From assembly GCA_045601425.1 (NCBI GenBank), contig JAZRZP010000022.1, forward strand, positions 23,749 through 87,748: a stretch of 64,000 bases of DNA, read 5' to 3'. The notes under the pieces were generated by a model that saw nothing but the letters and a program-made list of their open reading frames with translations, searched no databases and was not told the origin of the DNA. Below are positions 18,401 to 25,900 of the stretch, one piece after another; positions within the stretch are counted from its first letter, which is position 1, and the number at the start of each line of letters is the position of its first letter. This DNA comes from UBA1219 sp045601425 (lineage in GTDB: Bacteria; Bacteroidota; Bacteroidia; Bacteroidales; P3). The position numbers and the translations under genes are program-made.

Positions 18401-20037
18401 ACGACATGTTCTTCATGATAGGCGATTTCAATTCGAAACTCTATTTTTCGTACAATGAAAACAACCCGATGGGGTATATGGCGGAAGCTCAGCACCTTGC
18501 ATATCTCCGTGGGTTCGACAATGTAAAATACTACAAAGATGAAAGCGGCGAGAAAACCGGCAAGAAGGTAGTGGTGGAGGAATTCAGCTCCGACAAGTAT
18601 TCGGGAGACCGTTTTTTGAACGAAACAACCATAACAAAGACAGGTACCATTCTCCGCGACTACAGTCCGTTGCTGCCGTTCCTGAAAGCCGGTATCAACA
18701 GCCGGAAAGTGAAGGATTTCTGCAATGGAGAGGAGGTTGATGGCATCAGAAAAAAAGACCTCTGGCTTACCGTCGATGCCCGTCTGCAGAAAGATATGCA
18801 GAACAAACTCACCGAATATGCGTCGCAGAATTTTCCCGGAAAGAATTGGAACAAACTGCGTATCTCTGTTGCCGTACTTGATGCACGTAACGGAGACCTG
18901 CTCGCTTCGGCCAACTATCCGAAACCCAGTCAGGACACGCTGTGGAAATACCGTGACGTGAAATCGTATTCCGATGCTCTCAAGGGCAGTGCTTGGAAAG
19001 CTTACTCCGACAGGGATCTGGCACTCACGTATCAGACTGCTCCCGGCTCCACCGCAAAAGTGATGTCGGCATTGGCAGGACTGCAGAAGCACGGCGCCTC
19101 CGCTTCGCAGAAAACATATCCCGTTTACGATGAAGAGTGTATCGAACGTTCCGGTGGCGTGGGTAAAGAACCCAAGGGCGACGCCGTAAATATGAGAGAC
19201 GCCATCGTGATTTCCTCGAACTGTTACTTCATAAACCTTGTCAACGACCTTGACCTGTACGACAATCTGGACAGCATTTACAGGGCAGTCGGCGTGCGGC
19301 TTGACTATTCCACTCCGTATTTTCTCAATCACCGACTCATGACTGACGACCGGCTTGACCGCTGGAAGGATATAGTGCAGGAAAACCGCAGCAAGGCGAT
19401 AAGCCGTTACCAAAGCTATATTGCAAACCGTTTCCCGAAACCATCTCCGAACAATCCTAATCCCAAACCGAATCTTAAGGTTATGTCGTACGGACCGTGG
19501 CAGTGGGCATGGGGACAAGGCACACTTTCGGCATCGCCGCTGACCATGGCTCGCGTTGCTGCAACTGTTGCCAACGGAGGCAACATGCCTGTGACAAGAT
19601 TTGTCATCGATGCCGAAGATTCTTCACTGATGCAGGCTCCGGAATCGGTGCGTATCGTTTCGGACAGCGACAACGAAATTCTGAAGGATTACATGCGTGC
19701 GCAGGCAAGCATAAGCGGTAAAGGACGTTTTGCCTCACTCGGCTCGAGAATAGGCGGCAAAACAGGTACTCCCGAACGTACCGAAATCAGAGATACTGTT
19801 CTGGTGAAAGACAGAAAAACGGGAGGTTTCAGAAAGAAAAACATTACAGTGAAGCCCAACGACGGCTGGTATATATTCTTCATTGAAGACTGCACGATAA
19901 AAAGCAGGAAAGGAAGCTGCAAGGCACCTCTGGCCGTAGCCGTACGCATGGAACGTCTGCGTGTGGGAAACTCCGGTCAGGCGATGAGCCTTTCCAAGTA
20001 TCTCATTGAAAATGTGTTGGGTACATACATAAACTGA
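15469..20037 (+). CDS. SEDS polymerase (FtsW/RodA) fused to a class B penicillin-binding protein
   Basis: A 1522-residue single-chain peptidoglycan synthase. A signal anchor (residues 5-21) leads to an extracytoplasmic domain of ~270 residues. Then come about 12 membrane segments (~295-850) with SEDS hallmarks LKFQPSEIAKY, the HTD motif ending at Asp738 before MVLESIGEQIGWVG, and PLTGIVVPFLSYG. After one more membrane segment (~880), a transpeptidase part runs to the end: SGNIFDRNGLLLA, STAK with the acylated Ser ~1194, SSN ~1249-1251 and KTG ~1431-1433. SEDS proteins polymerise glycan strands and class B PBPs cross-link them, normally as separate partners. Whether it serves elongation or division cannot be told from sequence. 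No frameshift is visible. Confidence 0.9.
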   Translation: MIKKYSIVLVTLLLAILFLKLQHNLGDRFEETRLGYKEKNAMNFSPDTKPDDMKEFFLNQNYITDSVEAGYVAEQIAGKFKAGKLMPNLYSINTSDWKLDYDSVSKSAMEMRVSHAEKIKMWDIVDSLATHVPDFKSDGAGSISVEITETDSGASFVRRLFKLDMKPVKDVVVVLFEHFYDIGGAADDSVLAVKTTDAEGRAVFSGLDTARFYSVQPVRKGCDYGRAKGTVGQSLAHCKKFALNAEFTQNRYKIPLLDASTVKRMRDEKTASVRTPDEFKNLLTKDFIVLVAAWWALFLFLIFKSKKRGANFDFGMVSILMLLTGICQLMMYSINDPLTDKLLGREMTQGAVAGVFLIALLSCVDFVKFYQNHSRLPFDMPLEIIKWFFKPFKRKVLYLAETLRSDKNVIIKALAALLVVVCLPLLLLDLLQLPRICNKLCDWLDSLPKGIGYLLMAVLLTAMLWTPFGSEVGGMKVNLNLLGLKFQPSEIAKYFIIMFMAAFFCRQGDKIVGYSNAGSVQLLASKLKTLFWIFAGMMILMVMYLILGDMGPGLVLGLTFILLYSLIKSKVQWNDDSVDKYRKILTCDFAMLIYGIVSFVAFLLIGRKLGNMGVFCILWFLVWIVGFWVAKKRFYESAVFINLVIALFIFGGSLLGLVSRSAGERFDQRIEMCTNTWGNLGRYENDVEETGYLVSDEEMKPAVNSQVAEGLWGLASGGFTGQGLGDGNPQIIPAFHTDMVLESIGEQIGWVGLLLIVAMFALLLRKALVVGYRTSHTFAFYLCMGIAVVTGVQFMVIALGSTGMIPLTGIVVPFLSYGRTSMIINLMAFGIVLSISKNRATDTQNEQSRTLQRQNMMTYSYPVSIVSWIYLLLAVTVLATFLNYQKINQNKTLIRPLFVLTQTGEPVIEYNPRISLLMNKMPSGNIFDRNGLLLATSDKKLLEMTDSIKNPCLSAGVSNKEYRMMQAKRLSRYYPFGDDMFFMIGDFNSKLYFSYNENNPMGYMAEAQHLAYLRGFDNVKYYKDESGEKTGKKVVVEEFSSDKYSGDRFLNETTITKTGTILRDYSPLLPFLKAGINSRKVKDFCNGEEVDGIRKKDLWLTVDARLQKDMQNKLTEYASQNFPGKNWNKLRISVAVLDARNGDLLASANYPKPSQDTLWKYRDVKSYSDALKGSAWKAYSDRDLALTYQTAPGSTAKVMSALAGLQKHGASASQKTYPVYDEECIERSGGVGKEPKGDAVNMRDAIVISSNCYFINLVNDLDLYDNLDSIYRAVGVRLDYSTPYFLNHRLMTDDRLDRWKDIVQENRSKAISRYQSYIANRFPKPSPNNPNPKPNLKVMSYGPWQWAWGQGTLSASPLTMARVAATVANGGNMPVTRFVIDAEDSSLMQAPESVRIVSDSDNEILKDYMRAQASISGKGRFASLGSRIGGKTGTPERTEIRDTVLVKDRKTGGFRKKNITVKPNDGWYIFFIEDCTIKSRKGSCKAPLAVAVRMERLRVGNSGQAMSLSKYLIENVLGTYIN

Positions 20038-20089
20038 GCCGGAATGTTTCTGAAAAAAAACTGCAAAATATTAAAAAAAAGAAAAATAT

Positions 20090-20118
20090 TTGTATTTAAG
20101 AATTTTTTTGTATATTTG
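20090..20118 (+). promoter_or_regulatory. Promoter of the peptide-biosynthesis cluster
   Basis: TTTG ending at 20092 and TATATTTG at 20111-20118 (18-base spacer) match the Bacteroidota consensus. Transcription would begin near 20125, leaving an unusually long leader of about 315 bases before the precursor gene. Confidence 0.6.
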
Positions 20119-20136
20119 CAACACGAAATTAAGCTT

Positions 20137-20271
20137 ATGAGGATTTGTAATGTTTTTCTGTTGAAGAGATTATATGTTTGTGAGTGGCGTTTGATACACA
20201 CACACACACACACACACACACCACAATCCTGTGTGAATCCGATGGACATAAATTATATTTATCATACATAA
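20137..20271 (+). other. Possible leader ORF (44 codons) spanning the AC repeat
   Basis: An ATG at 20137, just after the promoter, opens a 44-residue frame whose centre reads LIHTHTHTHTPQ because the AC tract encodes alternating Thr and His. The stop at 20269-20271 lies 12 bases before the first leader stem. It may be a regulatory leader peptide or simply chance; no homology is recognised. Confidence 0.3.
20196..20221 (+). repeat. (AC)13 dinucleotide microsatellite
   Basis: Twenty-six uninterrupted bases of alternating A and C in the 5' leader of the peptide cluster. Long dinucleotide tracts are uncommon in bacterial chromosomes and mutate by slippage, which can cause phase variation when they lie in a promoter, leader or coding sequence. 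Confidence 0.95.
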
Positions 20272-20282
20272 AACGCTATAAG

Positions 20283-20369
20283 TGGACACCTCACTATTTC
20301 ACCTGAGTGTGTCCAATGCCAGTTGGAATGTTTAAAAAAAATGAATTTTTTGTGCAATGGTATTGGACA
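20283..20369 (+). promoter_or_regulatory. Leader with two mutually exclusive stems (candidate attenuator)
   Basis: TGGACAC plus CTCA (20283-20293) pairs with TGAG, one unpaired T, and GTGTCCA (20304-20315): an 11-bp stem. The same strand segment TGTCCAAT (20310-20317) pairs perfectly with ATTGGACA (20362-20369). The two stems cannot coexist. No U run follows either, so control by translation or RNA stability is as likely as termination. Confidence 0.5.
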
Positions 20370-20426
20370 AAAAAGTTGGAAGGCACAAAAAAATATTTAT
20401 TTAATTAATAAGTATAACTAAAATGT

Positions 20427-20432
20427 AGGAGA
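20427..20432 (+). promoter_or_regulatory. Shine-Dalgarno-like site of the precursor gene
   Basis: AGGAGA lies 7 bases before the ATG at 20440. Strong sites like this are rare in Bacteroidota and in this window. It may reflect high translation of the precursor or acquired DNA. Confidence 0.5.
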
Positions 20433-20439
20433 TAAATAT

Positions 20440-20706
20440 ATGTCAAAACTTCAGTTCATAGAAGAAGGTCGTTTGAATAATGACGAAATGAATAGCATTA
20501 ATGGGGGGGATAATTGTCCCAGTAAAGGTAATACGTATTATTGTAGTACAGATGATATTAAAAAAGTTGCTCATTATGTAGTAGCTAATTGTTCGTATAA
20601 TTATCATTATTGTGATAATGAGTTTGCAGTTATTAATCCTGGAGGAACAACGATTGCAGCATGTTCAGGAAACGGACAAAAAATTTACCGAGAACCTGCT
20701 AAATAA
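20440..20706 (+). CDS. Double-glycine leader precursor peptide (GG-Bacteroidales natural product family)
   Basis: An 88-residue peptide. Residues 1-23 form a leader ending in DEMNSINGG, the double-Gly pattern cut by C39 peptidases. The 65-residue core (24-88) starts DNCPSKGNTYYCSTDD and has five Cys, several Tyr, and Tyr-Cys and Asn-Cys pairs, ending GQKIYREPAK. The leader type matches the Bacteroidales family of precursors found with radical SAM maturases. The adjacent maturase, C39 transporter and HlyD adaptor support this. The final structure and activity (antimicrobial, signal or other) are unknown. It has a Shine-Dalgarno-like site, and a hairpin follows the stop. The region is clearly more AT-rich than the genes on either side, suggesting transfer. 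Confidence 0.85.
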   Translation: MSKLQFIEEGRLNNDEMNSINGGDNCPSKGNTYYCSTDDIKKVAHYVVANCSYNYHYCDNEFAVINPGGTTIAACSGNGQKIYREPAK

Positions 20707-20717
20707 TGATGCAGATT

Positions 20718-20752
20718 AAGTATGGGATATCAATCCCATACTTTCTATTTTT
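20718..20752 (+). terminator. Terminator/attenuator between precursor and maturase genes
   Basis: AAGTATGGGAT (20718-20728) pairs perfectly with ATCCCATACTT (20733-20743) around a 4-base loop and is followed by a T-rich run. It lies in the 69-base gap before the maturase and would let the precursor be made in excess over the enzymes. Confidence 0.8.
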
Positions 20753-20775
20753 TATAGAATAAAGATGTATTAATC

Positions 20776-22083
20776 ATGAACATATCTAAGTATACTAAAT
20801 TGATAAATCATTCCAAAGGGAAGTATATATATAATTCATTGAGTAACAGTTTAATAAAGGTGAAAGAGGACTTGTTTCAGAAACTGGAAGAGTTGAGCGG
20901 TAAAGATTTTTCTGAAGAAGAATTCGCAGAAGAAGAGGAAACTCTTGCTGATCTGAGACGTGCATTCGTGGTTGTTGAACGTAGGCATGATGATTTTCTG
21001 CAATATCAGGCTATAACTTGGAGCAGACGTAACGCAACTGGAATTTACAACATTACCGTTGCACCTACAATGGATTGCAATTACCATTGTTACTATTGTT
21101 TCGAAAGTGCCGAAATGACTTATATGTCTGATGAAACCATTCGTCGGATTACAAGATTCATAAATATGCAGAAGAACTGCAATCGTCTGAATCTTGTTTG
21201 GTTTGGAGGAGAACCATTAATGGCTTTTGCTCAGATGGAGAAATTTACGGCACAACTGAAATTTAAGAGAAATACAAAAACGGATTTTTCGATAATTACC
21301 AATGGTTATTATCTTACAAATGATGTTGTAGATAGACTTGGTATTCTGAAGATAAATAGCATACAACTTACGGTTGATGGAATTTATGAAGATTACAACA
21401 AAGTTAAGTTTTCCAAAAATGACAAAAACTGCTTTGAGACTTTTTTGGACAATTTGGATTATCTTTTGGAAAAACAAAAAGATGTTTCCGTTGTAATACG
21501 GGTGAATATGGACAAATATCTGAAAGACAAATTTGTCGATGTTTCAAGATTTTTCACAAATAGATACCCCAAAGCCATGAATCTTGCAGTGGTACCAGCT
21601 TTTTTAGAAAATATTTGCAATACGACTTCGAAAACACGTGCATGTGATTTTTGCAATGGTATAGAAAGACGTCAGTTTTATATTGATTTAGCGAAAAAAA
21701 CAGGAGATAAAAGATTTCTTTATCCGGGAAACAAATTTACTGAATGTGCAATTCGAAATGCAAATTCATGGACATTCGGTCCTGATGGAACTGTGTACAA
21801 ATGTTGGGAAAATATAGGTAATAAGGATGCAAAAATAGGAAAAATTGACGAACAAGGAGCAATCCGAATCGAAGATACTTCACGATTGCTGAGGTATTTT
21901 TACGGAGCAGATCCACTGAATAGTGAAAAATGTAGAGACTGCTTTTATTTGCCAATCTGCTACGGAGGATGCCCGCACAAACGCATTTTGCAGGAATACG
22001 AAAAACAACCGATGTTACCCTGCTGGAAAGACAATGACTATATCGAAGAATATTTAAACGAATTTATTAATCTCAAAAGTTAA
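20776..22083 (+). CDS. Radical SAM/SPASM peptide maturase
   Basis: A 435-residue enzyme expected to modify the precursor in the cytoplasm using S-adenosylmethionine and iron-sulfur clusters. The N-terminal ~95 residues may be a precursor-recognition domain (no clear RRE by eye). The radical SAM cluster motif CNYHCYYC (CxxxCxxC) is at 101-108, then VWFGGEPLMAF (the GGEP motif). The C-terminal SPASM region has many Cys, including ACDFC, TECAIRN, YKCWENIG and EKCRDCFYLPICYGGCPHKR. This layout fits the maturases of the GG-Bacteroidales precursor family. Possible products include thioether or C-C crosslinks or epimers, but the reaction cannot be deduced. It ends 6 bases before the S41 gene. Confidence 0.85.
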   Translation: MNISKYTKLINHSKGKYIYNSLSNSLIKVKEDLFQKLEELSGKDFSEEEFAEEEETLADLRRAFVVVERRHDDFLQYQAITWSRRNATGIYNITVAPTMDCNYHCYYCFESAEMTYMSDETIRRITRFINMQKNCNRLNLVWFGGEPLMAFAQMEKFTAQLKFKRNTKTDFSIITNGYYLTNDVVDRLGILKINSIQLTVDGIYEDYNKVKFSKNDKNCFETFLDNLDYLLEKQKDVSVVIRVNMDKYLKDKFVDVSRFFTNRYPKAMNLAVVPAFLENICNTTSKTRACDFCNGIERRQFYIDLAKKTGDKRFLYPGNKFTECAIRNANSWTFGPDGTVYKCWENIGNKDAKIGKIDEQGAIRIEDTSRLLRYFYGADPLNSEKCRDCFYLPICYGGCPHKRILQEYEKQPMLPCWKDNDYIEEYLNEFINLKS

Positions 22084-22089
22084 ATTATT

Positions 22090-23679
22090 ATGAAACGAAT
22101 GTTTTTGATTGCTTTAAGTGTTTTACTTGTTACGACAACGGCTACGGCAAGAAAGAAAAAACTGCAGATCCTCGAGCCGCCATACAAAATAACTAAAGAG
22201 CAGATGTATGAGGATTATGACCAGTTTATGCATATCATAGAGACCTATAATGTACAGATAGAACTGCGCAAAAAGACAGGCTACGACATGATGGCTGCCC
22301 TAAAGGCACGACGTGCAAAGATTGAAGAATGCGATAATTATTGGGATTTTTTGGAATTGTTGGATGATGGTTTGAGGTATACAATGGATGGACATGCAAG
22401 AATGGTAACATATGAGCATTGTTTGGGAAATAGTTTTTATGATACTATGAATATAAGAGAAATAGAGAAAGGTCTGAAACAATATTGTTCAGATAGACAT
22501 GGCAAGGATTCAAGATTTGAATTCGCTTTTGGAACTAAGTATTTGGATGGACAATACTACACAACCAGTTATTATTCATTTCTAAGAAAAAAGGACAAAA
22601 CAAAAAATATTCCGGACTCAATATGTTTTAAAGATGTAAGGTTTGTTGCTGTAGACAGGATGCCAATTGATTTATATGTTAAGAATAGAATTGGTAAAGA
22701 TTCTCCGGTATACGTTAAGTATGATGTAAAACGAGACAAATATTATGTTAATGTTTTGTTCTTGCCAAGTTATAAATTGATAAAAGTAGAAGATAGTGTC
22801 GGAAATGTTTATGAATTTTATCCCAATGATTACGAATTTATCGGTTCAACTTTTTACAATGATATTTATAGAAAAGATCCGAATCTGTATTATAGTAAAG
22901 AAATAAAAAGAGGAAAACAAGAGGTGGTATATGTGTCAATGCAGAAAACACTTTATATTAAAGTTAAAGAGATGCTGTATTCACCAGATTACGATATAAT
23001 AGATAGCATAAAAACCAAGGCACGTGGTAAAGATATAGAAAATGTCATAATAGATGTCAGAAACAATCAGGGAGGCAGTGATTTGGTTTGGCACGATATT
23101 CTTCAAGCCATAATAAAAGACACATTGACTATAGAAACCAATTGCGTGTTTAACTACAACGATGAGGCACGTTCATTTTTTAATTCAGAATTTCCTTTAT
23201 GGGCTGTTGATGAGTATCAAAAAACAGTTTTGCCGTTTTTGGATGGTAAAATGGTGTCGCAAAAAGTCAAAAGGATAGATAGTATTGTACCCGACAGCAA
23301 TTCCATTGCTTTTGACGGGAAAATATACATATTCTATAACGATAGATCACATTCTGCAGCATCGTCTCTGGTGGCATTTGCCAAACAGCATGAAAATATA
23401 GTTTCAGTGGGAGAACCTACCGGACTGGTAGACGGATTTGGGGTAGGTCCATGGTCTTTCCAACTGAAAAATTCACATTTTACATTTCAGTTTGAAACCA
23501 TGCTTGATATTACAGGGGCAACTAAATGGCAGGACCTTTTTCAGTGTACTCCGGAAATTGAAGTTCGGCCTACTTTGAAAGAGTGGCATGACTATAGTGA
23601 AAACGAGAGTATTATGGAGTGGAAGGACTTTCTCCCCAAATACGATTACCTTTACAAAAAGGTGATGAAACTTGATTGA
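22090..23679 (+). CDS. S41 family peptidase of the peptide cluster
   Basis: A 529-residue protein with a cleavable signal peptide (residues 1-~20, ending TATA), so it acts in the periplasm or on the surface. The S41 (tail-specific protease) fold shows in NVIIDVRNNQGGSD (~residues 316-330) and YNDRSHSAASSLVAFA, whose Ser after His is the likely nucleophile, then VSVGEPTGLVDG. A regulatory N-terminal part (~1-300) lacks an obvious PDZ motif. It lies between the maturase and the transporter (gaps of 6 and 1 bases), so it probably processes the exported peptide or protects the producer. Both roles are inference. Confidence 0.75.
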   Translation: MKRMFLIALSVLLVTTTATARKKKLQILEPPYKITKEQMYEDYDQFMHIIETYNVQIELRKKTGYDMMAALKARRAKIEECDNYWDFLELLDDGLRYTMDGHARMVTYEHCLGNSFYDTMNIREIEKGLKQYCSDRHGKDSRFEFAFGTKYLDGQYYTTSYYSFLRKKDKTKNIPDSICFKDVRFVAVDRMPIDLYVKNRIGKDSPVYVKYDVKRDKYYVNVLFLPSYKLIKVEDSVGNVYEFYPNDYEFIGSTFYNDIYRKDPNLYYSKEIKRGKQEVVYVSMQKTLYIKVKEMLYSPDYDIIDSIKTKARGKDIENVIIDVRNNQGGSDLVWHDILQAIIKDTLTIETNCVFNYNDEARSFFNSEFPLWAVDEYQKTVLPFLDGKMVSQKVKRIDSIVPDSNSIAFDGKIYIFYNDRSHSAASSLVAFAKQHENIVSVGEPTGLVDGFGVGPWSFQLKNSHFTFQFETMLDITGATKWQDLFQCTPEIEVRPTLKEWHDYSENESIMEWKDFLPKYDYLYKKVMKLD

Positions 23680-23680
23680 T

Positions 23681-25888
23681 ATGCCACGCTTTCCACACTA
23701 CATGCAATACGATTCAATGGACTGCGGTCCTACGTGTCTGCGTATGATAGCGAAATATTACGGCAAACACTACAATTTGGAAACTTTACGTAAAAAGTGC
23801 TCTCTGTCCCGTGATGGAGTGAGTATGCTCGGCATAAGTACAGCTGCCGAAAGCGTGGGATTCCGAACATTTGGAGTGCATATAGGTTTTAGTAAGCTAT
23901 GTCAGGTACCTATGCCGTGCATAGTACATTGGAATCAGAATCACTTTGTAGTGGTTTATGACATCAAACTTAAAAAAAACAGTTCTGAAAAGAAAGGTGT
24001 TGTTTGTGTGGCAGATCCAGCCATTGGACTTGTGAAGTATACAGTACAGGAATTTATAGAAGGGTGGATAAGTACGAAAAAAAGAGGTGAAAATGAAGGT
24101 GTGGCACTTCTGCTTGAGCCGACACCTGATTTTTATTCTGGTAATGATGAAACTTTTGATAAAACGAAACTGTCTTTTGTTATCAAGTATCTCAAACCAT
24201 ACAAAAAACTCATAGTACAGCTGTTTCTGGGAATGTTTCTGGGCACTATCCTGCAGTTGATATTCCCGTTTCTTTCACAAAGTATTGTAGATTATGGTGT
24301 TGGTAATAGTGACTTGAGTTTTGTGGTAGTCATACTTGTGGCACAACTTACCTTGTATATGGCCCAGACAGCTGTGGAGTTCATACGCTCATGGATATTG
24401 TTGCACATAAGTACACGTATTAACATAAGTATAATATCCGATTTTTTGATAAAACTCATGAAACTGCCAATAGGCTTTTTCGATACTAAGATGATAGGAG
24501 ATCTCATGCAGCGTATTGGTGATCATGGCCGTATAGAGTCGTTTCTGACGTCAACGACATTGAATACATTATTTTCTTTTGTTAACTTGTTTGTATTCAG
24601 TGTTGTATTGGCTGTGTATAGTCTGAAATTGTTCATGGTTTTTATAGTGGATAGTCTTTTGTACATATTGTGGATAACTCTTTTTTTGAAAAGACGAAAG
24701 GAACTTGATTATAAACGTTTTTCTCAGGCTTCGGCAGAACAGAGCAGTTTGTATCAGCTTATTACGGGAATGCAAGAAATAAAGCTTCACAATTGTGAAA
24801 ATCAGAAGAGATGGGAATGGGAAAACATACAAGCAAAACTTTTTCGAATAAGCATTAAAGGACTGGCGTTGAACCAATATCAGCAGAGTGGTGCTTTTTT
24901 TATCAATGAAACCAAAAATATTTTGATTTCATTTGTGTCAGCTGCTTCGGTAATCAACGGAGACATGACGCTCGGTATGATGACGGCGGTACAATACATT
25001 ATAGGTCAGCTGAATTCACCAATAAATCAGATGATAGGATTTTTGCAATCGGCTCAGGATGCAAAAATTAGTCTAGAACGATTGGGAGAAATACATAATC
25101 GGTCTGATGAAGAATCTTCTGAGATAGAGAAAGTTGCTATGTTGCCGGAGGATCGTAGTATCGAAATAAAGAATCTATGTTTTTGCTATGACAAGCTGTC
25201 CGAAGAAGTACTTAAAAACATCAGTCTGACAATCCCGCAAGGAAAAATTACAGCTGTTGTTGGTATGAGTGGAAGCGGCAAAACAACATTGTTGAAATTG
25301 CTTTTGGGTTTTTATCAGCCCACATCGGGTGAAATTTGCATCGGGAACATGCATATTGGAACCATAGATCATCATTTTTGGAGGCATAAGTGCGGAGCTG
25401 TTATGCAGGATGGTTTTATTTTCAGCGACACAATTGCAAAGAATATTGCTGTTGGTGATGAATATATAAATATAGAACGCCTCCTACAGGCGGCAAATAT
25501 TGCTAATATTAGTGATATGATAGAAAAAATGCCACTTGGCTACAATACCAAAATTGGACAGGAAGGGAATGGGTTAAGTCAAGGTCAGAAACAGCGAATC
25601 CTAATTGCCCGTGCAGTGTACAAAAATCCTGAATATATATTTTTTGATGAAGCTACAAATTCATTGGATACTAATAATGAACGGGTTATAATGGAAAGGC
25701 TTCAACGTTTCTTTTACGGAAAAACAGTTCTTATTGTCGCTCATCGGTTGAGTACGGTTTATAATGCAGATCAGATAGTGGTACTTGATGCTGGTGAAAT
25801 ATCTGAAATTGGCACACATGCACAACTCGTGGCAAAGCGAGGTAAATATTATCAGTTGGTAAAAAATCAACTTGAATTGGGAAGATAA
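23681..25888 (+). CDS. Peptidase-containing ABC transporter (C39 type)
   Basis: A 735-residue inner-membrane exporter that removes the leader and exports the peptide. The N-terminal C39 peptidase has the catalytic Cys in YDSMDCGPTCLRM (~15), His in NQNHFVVVYD (~88) and Asp in VADPAIG (~112). A six-helix membrane domain covers ~165-440. The ATPase domain has Walker A GMSGSGKTTLL (~528-538), signature LSQGQKQRILIARA and Walker B YIFFDEATNSLD, then the switch His in IVAHRLS. The peptidase fits the GG leader of the 20440 gene. The frame opens at a TTG (23672), but ATG 23681 directly after the S41 stop gives the canonical N terminus. Confidence 0.95.
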   Translation: MPRFPHYMQYDSMDCGPTCLRMIAKYYGKHYNLETLRKKCSLSRDGVSMLGISTAAESVGFRTFGVHIGFSKLCQVPMPCIVHWNQNHFVVVYDIKLKKNSSEKKGVVCVADPAIGLVKYTVQEFIEGWISTKKRGENEGVALLLEPTPDFYSGNDETFDKTKLSFVIKYLKPYKKLIVQLFLGMFLGTILQLIFPFLSQSIVDYGVGNSDLSFVVVILVAQLTLYMAQTAVEFIRSWILLHISTRINISIISDFLIKLMKLPIGFFDTKMIGDLMQRIGDHGRIESFLTSTTLNTLFSFVNLFVFSVVLAVYSLKLFMVFIVDSLLYILWITLFLKRRKELDYKRFSQASAEQSSLYQLITGMQEIKLHNCENQKRWEWENIQAKLFRISIKGLALNQYQQSGAFFINETKNILISFVSAASVINGDMTLGMMTAVQYIIGQLNSPINQMIGFLQSAQDAKISLERLGEIHNRSDEESSEIEKVAMLPEDRSIEIKNLCFCYDKLSEEVLKNISLTIPQGKITAVVGMSGSGKTTLLKLLLGFYQPTSGEICIGNMHIGTIDHHFWRHKCGAVMQDGFIFSDTIAKNIAVGDEYINIERLLQAANIANISDMIEKMPLGYNTKIGQEGNGLSQGQKQRILIARAVYKNPEYIFFDEATNSLDTNNERVIMERLQRFFYGKTVLIVAHRLSTVYNADQIVVLDAGEISEIGTHAQLVAKRGKYYQLVKNQLELGR

Positions 25889-25900
25889 AAATCTTATGTC

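Noticed and set aside
17728..19518. 596-residue minus-strand frame inside the SEDS-PBP gene
   Set aside because: It is antisense to conserved transpeptidase motifs; no promoter and no recognised domain.
20196..20221. AC tract as part of a CRISPR array or coding gene
   Set aside because: It is a pure dinucleotide repeat without spacers; overlapping frames on both strands are low-complexity.
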